DNA of 64,000 bases, from positions 1,966,480 through 2,030,479 of the forward strand of contig NZ_CP150629.1 of the NCBI RefSeq assembly GCF_038022665.1, given 5' to 3'. The notes below the pieces were generated by a model. It worked only from the letters and a program-made list of their open reading frames with translations. It was not told where the DNA came from and made no database searches. Positions 34,140-41,140 of this stretch are shown here, in pieces; position 1 is the stretch's first letter, and each line of letters starts with the position of its first letter. The position numbers and the translations under genes are program-made. The DNA is from Methanolobus sp. WCC4. GTDB taxonomy: Archaea; Halobacteriota; Methanosarcinia; Methanosarcinales; Methanosarcinaceae.

Positions 34140-35372
34140 ATGGAATTTAAACGAACGCACCTTCTAATGCTTTGTGTCACTGCCTTTTTTGCAATGGCAG
34201 GGAGTGCTATTTTAGCACCGGTGTTGCCAGAGATGGTGGCACCTCTGAATACAACATCCCATGAGATCGGACTGATGATATCGGTCTACACGATATCGAC
34301 AGCTATTTTCACTCTGGTGATCGGCCATTTCATTGACCGGGTGAACCGCAAGCGTATACTTGTTCCATGCCTTGTATTATATGGCCTGATGGGACTTATC
34401 AGTTATTTTGTCTCTGATCTGCAATCACTTCTTATCATGAGGTTCATACAGGGTATTGGTGTAGCAGGAATGATGTCTTTGTCCATGCTGATCATAGGGG
34501 ATGTGTACAAAGGTCATGATAGTTTACATGCAATGAGCAGGGTTAGTATGGCTATTGCCATTGGAACGGTATCTGCCCCTCTTATAGGCGGAGGGCTGGC
34601 AATTCTGGGATGGAACTATCCATTTCTTTTCTATGCACTTTCACTGCCATTCGCTGTTCTTGTAATATTTTTCCTTCCTGAAACAAGTGTAAAGAAAGAA
34701 AATGATAGCCATAAAGGTATAATTAATGTACTTCCGGCACTCAGGGATCTGCGAATACTATATACAGTCTTCCTGAGCTTTGCTATCTTCTTCCTGTTAT
34801 TTTCAGTGGTTATCTACATGCCTTTTATGCTTAAGGCTACATTTGCTTATACAGCAAAGCAAGCAGGATATGTATTGGCTTTCCAGGGAATGGCTGTTAT
34901 TATAATGGCATCCCGTGTAAAGGTCCTGGTCGCAAAGTATTCGATGATACAGGTTATTACCGCCGGTTTTGCACTTGTCGGACTGGCAATACTCTCTATT
35001 CCATTTGCAAATTCAATTGTAACAGTTCTTCTTCTAATGTTGATATTCGGGGCAGGCTATGGGCTTGCTCAAACCACAAATGATGCACAGATAATTCGTA
35101 TCTCTCCTCCTGAATCAAGAGGAGGCGTATTATCTATGCACAATACTATGAAGTACACCGGTCAGAGTCTTTCACCCATAGTGCTAGGTGTAGTCCTGCT
35201 ACATTCTAACCTTGACACGGTCTTTATGATATCAGGAATCCTGGGTTTGCTTATTGCTCTGACAACATATCTGATGAAGGGGCAATTTGAAAGAACAGAT
35301 GATGTACATGTCAAAAATACGAAAATATCATTGCCGTATTCAGCCTGTCCTGAACCGCTGGATGATAGGTAG
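34140..35372 (+). CDS. MFS multidrug-type efflux transporter
   Basis: 410 aa with 12 transmembrane segments. G-H-F-I-D-R-V-N-R-K-R between TM2 and TM3 is the MFS motif A; G-I-G-V-A-G-M-M near 105-112 and the TM5 stretch M-A-I-A-I-G-T-V-S-A-P-L-I-G-G-G-L resemble motif C of drug/H+ antiporters. Substrates would be exported in exchange for protons. It lies eight bases after the MarR-type gene and shares its promoter. The C-terminus has a polar extension (about 375-410). Confidence 0.9.
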   Translation: MEFKRTHLLMLCVTAFFAMAGSAILAPVLPEMVAPLNTTSHEIGLMISVYTISTAIFTLVIGHFIDRVNRKRILVPCLVLYGLMGLISYFVSDLQSLLIMRFIQGIGVAGMMSLSMLIIGDVYKGHDSLHAMSRVSMAIAIGTVSAPLIGGGLAILGWNYPFLFYALSLPFAVLVIFFLPETSVKKENDSHKGIINVLPALRDLRILYTVFLSFAIFFLLFSVVIYMPFMLKATFAYTAKQAGYVLAFQGMAVIIMASRVKVLVAKYSMIQVITAGFALVGLAILSIPFANSIVTVLLLMLIFGAGYGLAQTTNDAQIIRISPPESRGGVLSMHNTMKYTGQSLSPIVLGVVLLHSNLDTVFMISGILGLLIALTTYLMKGQFERTDDVHVKNTKISLPYSACPEPLDDR

Positions 35373-35448
35373 TTTGATTAAGAGATTTGAGTGAAATACA
35401 GGACAATTGTTTCTGACAGAATAGTTGATCAATGGTTGGGTAATTTAC

Positions 35449-35670
35449 CTACTCAGCCATATGAACTTTTTTAGAAATAATGAATCTTTCATCTGCTGTA
35501 ACGTAATCCCATAACCCTAAAAGTAAGGTTAGAGTAGAGTACATACTAAATAAATAAAGGACAGTAACCTTAACAGGTTGCTTCCTTATCCTACATTCAC
35601 ACCTTCCTCCATAGTGAGCACTCATTATTTTTCCACGAATTAAAGGCGATAGAATAAGATCCAACGACAT
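35449..35670 (-). pseudogene. Casposon PolB fragment (palm region)
   Basis: The 73-aa minus-strand frame contains H-Y-G-G-R-C-E-C-R-I-R-K-Q-P-V-K-V-T and then L-F-S-M-Y-S-T-L-T-L-L-L-G-L-W. These match Y-Y-G-G-R-C-E-C-R-N-R-K...D-F-T-S-M-Y-P-T-V of the intact casposon polymerase (residues about 290-340). The catalytic aspartate of motif A is replaced (L-Y-L-F-S instead of L-D-F-T-S) and the proline of S-M-Y-P is lost. It is a dead remnant inside the 390-base gap 35373-35762; nothing else is seen in that gap. Confidence 0.85.
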
Positions 35671-35762
35671 AGGAACTTTGACTTTGTACCCGGAATATGA
35701 TCTGTCATAGCAAGGCGCATCGTAGAAATAAGATAGTAACTTATATTTTATGTGGGGTTAAA

Positions 35763-36566
35763 ATGAGGAAATTAATACTTTGTCTGTTAATGATATTATT
35801 TGTTAGTTCATCCGGTTGTATCAATGATACAAATGAAGTTGCCAATGAAATGACAGATAATACTGAAGAGCTAACAGGGTCAGGAGATTTTCAGGTAGAA
35901 GGTACGGAAGTAATGATCATTAGCGCTAACCTGAGTTATCCTACGTACGTTGCAGCACCTATAACTGAAGACAGAAAACCGGCAATAATCCTGATACACT
36001 CATTCAGAGGAATGGAACCAGGATATATCGAACTTATCGACAGGTTTGCTTCTGATGGATATGTGGTAGTGGCTCCTGAGTGGCAGAGCTTTGAGACATC
36101 CCCATCTGATGAAGTTGTAGAACAATTGATAAGGGATTCTGTTGACTATGCAAGAACAAGGTCTGATGTAAATACCGACCTTCTTGGACTGACAGGCTTC
36201 TGTGCAGGTGGAAGATATACTATGCTATTACTTCCTGAGATCAAGGATTTCAATTCCGGGGTCGCATGGTATGGTTTCCCATATTCAGGAGGAGATGAGA
36301 ACCGACCATTTGCACCTGCTGATGTGATAGAGGGACTTGATGCTCCCATGTTGATCATCCACGGGACTCATGACCAGCCCAGCAATATATCGGATATCTA
36401 CAGATATTGCACTGAACTGGATAACGCCGGCAAATACTTTGAATTGAAGGTATATCAGGGTCAACCACATGGTTTCATGCTTGAGGATGGCCAGCTTTCA
36501 CAGAGTTTTGAAGCCGAGGATGCTTACTGGCAGATGGTTACATTCTTTGACAGGACATTGGGCTAA
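35763..36566 (+). CDS. Dienelactone-hydrolase-family lipoprotein
   Basis: 267 aa from the ATG at 35763, with GTGGGG upstream. The signal sequence ends in the lipobox S-S-G-C near residue 20, so it is probably a lipid-anchored protein outside the membrane. The alpha/beta hydrolase part has H-S-F-R-G-M-E-P-G-Y and the nucleophile elbow G-F-C-A-G-G-R (cysteine nucleophile, as in dienelactone hydrolases), with D and H supplied by H-G-T-H-D-Q and P-H-G-F. An extracellular carbohydrate- or ester-cleaving role is possible, but the substrate is unknown. No partner genes. Confidence 0.88.
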   Translation: MRKLILCLLMILFVSSSGCINDTNEVANEMTDNTEELTGSGDFQVEGTEVMIISANLSYPTYVAAPITEDRKPAIILIHSFRGMEPGYIELIDRFASDGYVVVAPEWQSFETSPSDEVVEQLIRDSVDYARTRSDVNTDLLGLTGFCAGGRYTMLLLPEIKDFNSGVAWYGFPYSGGDENRPFAPADVIEGLDAPMLIIHGTHDQPSNISDIYRYCTELDNAGKYFELKVYQGQPHGFMLEDGQLSQSFEAEDAYWQMVTFFDRTLG

Positions 36567-36797
36567 GTGATCGATCTTTATCACATTGAACTTTTGACCT
36601 GCTTTAAATTCTTCAAGTTGTACAAATACGAAGGAGATGAGGAAGGTATTGGGTCATTTAGGTTGAACAATTGTGTCATAGGAATATTATATGTTTAATT
36701 TTTAAAAAAAGATATTAATAAATATGAATGAGATATATTATTAATTAATTTAAGGTGATGTATGCAATATTAGTGGCCTGGATAGGATGTGAAGTGA

Positions 36798-37583
36798 ATG
36801 AAGAAACCATTGCTGGATGTTGTATTTAGTTCTAGAAAAAGAAGAGATACACTTATACTGTTGCAAGAAGCCCCTCAGGAAATGGATTATCTTCTTAAGT
36901 CACTGGATACAAACAGACAGGCTTTACTACCCCAAGTTAAGATTTTGGAAAAACATTATCTTGTTACTAAATCTGATGATGTTTATGAGTTAACTAAAAT
37001 TGGTAAACTAATTGTTGATGAAGTGAAGCCTTTGTTGGACACAGTAAGTGTCTTTGATTCTGACATTGAATACTGGGGAACCCATGACTTGAATTTTATT
37101 CCCCCATACCTTTTAAAGAGGCTTCATGAGCTTTCTCCATGTAAGGTGATCTCTAAAATCTCTCCTGCCCAGCTATATGAACCAAGTGAGAATGTTATCG
37201 AAAAAGCAAAGCATTCTAAAGTTCAGACATCTGTAACCACATTTCTTTTTCCCAACTTTGCATCGATACTTAAGGACTTCACTAAAAACGGAGTTAAGAT
37301 GCGTTTGATAGTTACCCAAAAACTCCTTTCCAAAATAAGAGATGAGATGGAGGAGATAAGATTCCTATTAAATAATGGTAATCATGAAGTATTCCTGTAC
37401 TCCAAAGAAATGAATTTTGCATCTTTTGGTACTAACGATTTTTGCTTTATGGCGAGGGCATTAACTAAAAAAGGAGAGTACGATATGAAATACATAATGT
37501 CTTGCGAACCTTCTGCAATTCAGTGGGGAAATGAACTATTCGAATATTACCTGAAAGATTCCATTCCGATATCTGATGTATGA
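36798..37583 (+). CDS. Winged-helix regulator with FilR1 (DUF1724) domain
   Basis: 261 aa. N-terminal winged helix (about 1-80): R-R-D-T-L-I-L-L-Q-E-A-P-Q-E-M, L-D-T-N-R-Q-A-L-L-P-Q-V-K, Y-E-L-T-K-I-G-K-L-I. The C-terminal ~170 residues (F-D-S-D-I-E-Y-W-G-T-H-D-L-N-F-I-P-P-Y-L and later E-V-F-L-Y-S) are the FilR1/DUF1724 effector domain common in methanogens. It regulates an unknown target; the family includes the filament/methanogenesis regulator FilR1. The ATG at 36798 has GATGTGAAGTGA before it. Casposon relics lie just downstream. Confidence 0.87.
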   Translation: MKKPLLDVVFSSRKRRDTLILLQEAPQEMDYLLKSLDTNRQALLPQVKILEKHYLVTKSDDVYELTKIGKLIVDEVKPLLDTVSVFDSDIEYWGTHDLNFIPPYLLKRLHELSPCKVISKISPAQLYEPSENVIEKAKHSKVQTSVTTFLFPNFASILKDFTKNGVKMRLIVTQKLLSKIRDEMEEIRFLLNNGNHEVFLYSKEMNFASFGTNDFCFMARALTKKGEYDMKYIMSCEPSAIQWGNELFEYYLKDSIPISDV

Positions 37584-37634
37584 TGTTTTTCGAAGTATCA
37601 TACATTGTATATTTTTCACATGTGATTGGATTGT

Positions 37635-38279
37635 AAACCTAATACTTATTTTATCTATCTACTTGGACATTACAATGACCATGCAGTTATCTCTAACCTT
37701 ACAGTATCAACTGGAAATATTCTGATACGCTTCAAGAAAATGAACGAAGGTAATGAATTTTCTGAACAAATCAAGCCTTTTAATTTCATGTTTGTTGGTA
37801 GTGGTGCAACAATCAATGAGGATGGGGAAAAGGTCAAGCCTGTTGCTCCTTACAATAATAATCCACAGGTTGCTATTGAGCAAGAGTTCATAGACTACAA
37901 TACAGGAAATGAGCTACAAGGAAGGGAATACTGGAAGCCATTAAGTGATGTGTTTCTTGATTACATAGACCATCCTGAAGCCAAATTTGAAGGAGACATA
38001 GGAGTACTGCAAAGGAGACATCTTACTCCTACTGGATGCGTGTATATTGGTAAGGAAGCCAACAAGGTTGAAATGCAGGAACTTGAGAGCAATACTATTG
38101 AGACGTATCATGATATTGAAAAGATAAGAGAGTATGTACTCAATCTTACTCCTGCTGAAGCTAGGAAAATAGGAATAAAATATAGGAGTACTCTTAATAA
38201 ATTGAAGGAAAGGGTAAGAGAAGGGTATTTTAATATGAATACGAAGGAGATGAGGAAAGTATTATCCACAAAAATCTAA
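37635..38279 (+). pseudogene. Chimeric casposon relic: HTH-protein piece fused to PolB C-terminus
   Basis: Y-F-I-Y-L-L-G-H-Y-N-D-H-A-V-I at the start matches H-F-I-Y-L-L-G-H-Y-N-D-Y-A-V-I of the wHTH protein at 45025-45900. From L-T-V-S-T-G-N onward it matches the PolB C-terminus (about residue 708 to the end), including K-P-F-N-F, K-F-E-G-D-I-G, L-Q-R-R-H, Y-I-G-K-E-A-N and T-K-E-M-R-K. In the intact element these genes are on opposite strands, so a rearrangement joined them in one frame, within A-V-I. It is not expected to be active. Confidence 0.85.
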
Positions 38280-38301
38280 AAAATGAAAAAAATAGTATCG
38301 T

Positions 38302-38700
38302 TTATGCCACGACACTAAAAGTACCATCACGACTGTATGAGTAACTGGTACCAATATATGTTACCACATGCCAGCGATAATCATAACCCGGTGGGAATAA
38401 TGCTTTATCATATTCGTAATTTGATACCGTTACATATTCAGTATGTTGTATGGGCACCCAATTTTCTTGACCCGATTCTGAATACCATATACCAATTGTG
38501 TAAGAATCTGCATTTTTAACATCAGTCCAATCAAAGGTCAAAGTATCTCCGAATGAGCTATATGATATTGTTTTTGTAGGAAACAGTAACCTTGCTTTTG
38601 GAACCTTCTTTTCACCAGGTACAGCTTCTGCTACAGATACGAGCACTAACGAAAGTGCCAGAAGTACACCTATTAATAAGTAAATCTTTTGTTTGTTCAT
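38302..38700 (-). CDS. Secreted fibronectin-III-like protein
   Basis: 132 aa. A signal peptide (about 1-27, ending in A-E-A) precedes a single beta-sandwich with S-Y-S-S-F-G-D-T-L-T-F-D-W-T-D-V-K-N, A-D-S-Y-T-I-G-I-W-Y-S and Y-D-Y-R-W-H-V-V-T-Y, typical of fibronectin type III-like domains. There is no C-terminal sorting signal, so it may be released or bound to the cell surface. It lies between the chimeric casposon relic and the decayed terminal repeat, the same relative place that the PEF-CTERM cargo holds in the intact casposon. Confidence 0.72.
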   Translation of the reverse strand: MNKQKIYLLIGVLLALSLVLVSVAEAVPGEKKVPKARLLFPTKTISYSSFGDTLTFDWTDVKNADSYTIGIWYSESGQENWVPIQHTEYVTVSNYEYDKALFPPGYDYRWHVVTYIGTSYSYSRDGTFSVVA

Positions 38701-39121
38701 TTACCATTCCTCCAAATTATACAGAGAATCATCTACATCTATAGAGACTACTATTAAGAAGGCAGGACATGCCAAGAATCAGCACATTCAAAAAAAGAGG
38801 CAGTGACGCCTTACCAATCCCCACAGATCAATATGAACTCCCATGTGTAATTCGTATTTCTTTGTATATATACATTTGCAAATAATTTCATATGATTTAT
38901 AAAGATATATATTTTTAGTATAATATTAATTACGCTGTGAACAGTAAAAATAATAATGCAAATGAATCAATACAAGATTAATAATATGTGTTAGTTAATA
39001 TAATATTGCCCTGATGACAACATGAAATGATAAAACTAAACTATTATAATATCCAAGCTTTATTATTATACAATCATTTGAAATTTTATAGCGTACACTT
39101 TTTTCGCCTTGTATATATCCC
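38701..39121. other. A/T-rich stretch left of the casposon
   Basis: No gene is seen in these 421 bases, which are strongly A/T-rich. The last 30 (39092-39121) look like a decayed casposon terminal repeat. Confidence 0.5.
39092..39121. repeat. Candidate decayed terminal repeat of an older casposon
   Basis: Aligned without gaps to the right repeat of the intact casposon (48110-48139), 17 of 30 bases agree. The matches include CGT at the outer end, the T6 block in the same register, and CCC directly touching the target sequence GAAGCGCAGGTGCG. This is the position expected if an older element had inserted at the same site and lay to the left. Confidence 0.45.
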
Positions 39122-39135
39122 GAAGCGCAGGTGCG
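39122..39135. repeat. Target-site duplication, left copy
   Basis: GAAGCGCAGGTGCG, identical to 48140-48153. The 14-bp length is that of known casposon target duplications. Confidence 0.95.
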
Positions 39136-39165
39136 GGGTAATAGTAATAGCCAAAAAACGCAACG
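39136..39165. repeat. Casposon left terminal inverted repeat
   Basis: Begins GGGTAATAGTAATAGCC and ends CGCAACG. It pairs with 48110-48139 inverted, with a single G/A mismatch at position 15. Confidence 0.97.
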
Positions 39166-39311
39166 ATTTTAATTTTGAAGAACAATCATAAATAAATAAT
39201 TAATACTATTAACAAAGATATATTACCATAGACACTATCAAATTTTATGACAATAATATAGATTATATTCTGTTAGTTCAACTTTTTAAGGTTGATTAGT
39301 ACCAGTTATCT

Positions 39312-40997
39312 TTATTCTACATCATCGTTTTCAGGCGGAGTTCTTTCTGGAAAAAAGAAATTACGCAAACGGGGTGGCAAATCTAGTGTTTGAGCGTTTT
39401 CAACTTCTTTATATATTTTTATGAGTATTTGTATTGCTATCAATAAACCTACGACGTCGTTACCAACGATTCCAAAAAAAGAAGAAATTAAAGCAAGAAG
39501 GCCTAAAATGATTCCTCCCCAAACCGTGACTGTTGGAATATACCTTGCCATTACTTTTTCTATCGAACCAATATTTCGTCTGAATCCAGGAATTTGATAG
39601 CCAGAATTAAATATTTTACGAGCAGTTGGTCTTGCTCCAATACCTCTTGTTTCAACCCAAAAAAGAGAGAACAATACACACCCTCCAACAAGGAATACAG
39701 CATTAATAAATATTTTAATAATTAACCCACTTATATCTCCTTCATTAAACATAAGCATTGGAATCCATTCTGAGGCACCACTTAATGGTTGTAAATATTT
39801 AAAAAATACAGGTAAAGACTCCACCCCTATGTTACCCCTTAAAGGATGCCAATTTGGTACTACATGTATACTAATTTCACGATTATAAAGAAAAGAAAAA
39901 AATGAAAATAAGAATATTCGCAGACTTTCCACTAGTGCAAGAGGAATTGAACTAGCATAGATTAATCTAACTGGGAACCTACCACGTGCCCCTCTAACTG
40001 CTGAGTGTGCTAAGGGTATTTCAATTTTAATAGAAAATATGTAAATATATATAAAGAACATTATAATGGTTCCAACCAATGGGATAATTTTACTAGTTGC
40101 CACAAAATACTTCAATTCATTTTGCTTCATAAGCAGGCCGTTTTCCAAAACTAAAGAATATATTCTTGGAAATGTTCCTAAGGGCAAGCCATCTATTATT
40201 TTAGGATTGAATAAATCAAAAAAGATTGAAATCGAAACACCCGCAATGATAAACCAACCAACACCATTACCAATACCCCATTCATTAATGATATCAATAA
40301 AAAATTCAACAAGAATAGCACCAACAACTAATTGAGCAACTAAAAGCACAAGCATAGAAAAGTCACTAATTCCTAATGAGGCAGCCAAGTCTAAATTTGG
40401 TTTTATTTGAGTAAAGGTGACAAAAAAAATTGCTTGAACCACTGTAAAGATTAAGAAGCTTGATTTCGATAATTCTTTAAAATAATATTCATCTGCTGGG
40501 TTAGACATATCTAATTTAATGTAATTATTAGCAACTAAAGCTTCAAGAATAAATATTTCACCAATTAATGGGAAAATTCCTAATGTCAATAAAGATCCAA
40601 ATGAACCCCCTATCAAATTACGAAAAGGTTCTAAATAATCAGTCGATTCACTGGACAAACCAAAAAGAGGAACTTCTGATAATAATAAATAAATAATAAG
40701 AACACTGATTGTCCACATAGCTTTTTTATTAAGTCTCACGTGACCTTCTGGGGACGAAATTCGTGGATAGTATCGTGAAATGTATGGTGAAATAAATTCT
40801 AAAAACATTCCTAAATATTTAAGTAACAAATCTAAAGGATACGATAAAACCTTACTAATTTTGATAATACATTTTATTATTAGCGATAATGTAAGCCTTA
40901 GTATATCAAAAAAATAAACATAAATATACACTAAAATAACATATAGAGTAATGATTACAGTTAATGTGAGTATACTGAAGAATAGAAAATAAAACAT
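39312..40997 (-). CDS. SecY-like protein translocase subunit (casposon cargo)
   Basis: About 561 aa from the ATG at 40997. A TTG at 41021 adds eight residues, but an AAATATAAAAG TATA box at about 41035-41045 places transcription near the ATG. Roughly the first 60-90 residues are an added hydrophobic region with two or three segments. Then the SecY core follows: G-G-S-F-G-S-L-L-T-L-G-I-F-P, I-N-E-W-G-I-G-N-G-V-G-W-F-I, I-P-L-A-H-S...R-G-R-F-P-V-R-L-I-Y-A-S-S-I-P, and V-E-T-R-G-I-G-A-R-P-T-A. Q-I-P-G-F-R-R and R-Y-I-P-T-V-T-V close the C5/TM10 region. It is clearly archaeal-SecY-like but divergent. No SecE or Sec61beta gene accompanies it. A dedicated translocon inside a casposon is, to my knowledge, not described. 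Confidence 0.9.
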   Translation of the reverse strand: MFYFLFFSILTLTVIITLYVILVYIYVYFFDILRLTLSLIIKCIIKISKVLSYPLDLLLKYLGMFLEFISPYISRYYPRISSPEGHVRLNKKAMWTISVLIIYLLLSEVPLFGLSSESTDYLEPFRNLIGGSFGSLLTLGIFPLIGEIFILEALVANNYIKLDMSNPADEYYFKELSKSSFLIFTVVQAIFFVTFTQIKPNLDLAASLGISDFSMLVLLVAQLVVGAILVEFFIDIINEWGIGNGVGWFIIAGVSISIFFDLFNPKIIDGLPLGTFPRIYSLVLENGLLMKQNELKYFVATSKIIPLVGTIIMFFIYIYIFSIKIEIPLAHSAVRGARGRFPVRLIYASSIPLALVESLRIFLFSFFSFLYNREISIHVVPNWHPLRGNIGVESLPVFFKYLQPLSGASEWIPMLMFNEGDISGLIIKIFINAVFLVGGCVLFSLFWVETRGIGARPTARKIFNSGYQIPGFRRNIGSIEKVMARYIPTVTVWGGIILGLLALISSFFGIVGNDVVGLLIAIQILIKIYKEVENAQTLDLPPRLRNFFFPERTPPENDDVE

Positions 40998-41140
40998 ATA
41001 ATCATGTAAAAAAAGATGCAATCATTAATAAACTTTTATATTTGTTCAAACGTATATAGGAGACTGCGTAGAATGCATCCTTTGATTCAAAGTAGTCACC
41101 GTAATCATTTTCAGGCGGTTTACGATAAAAATAGTAAGCA

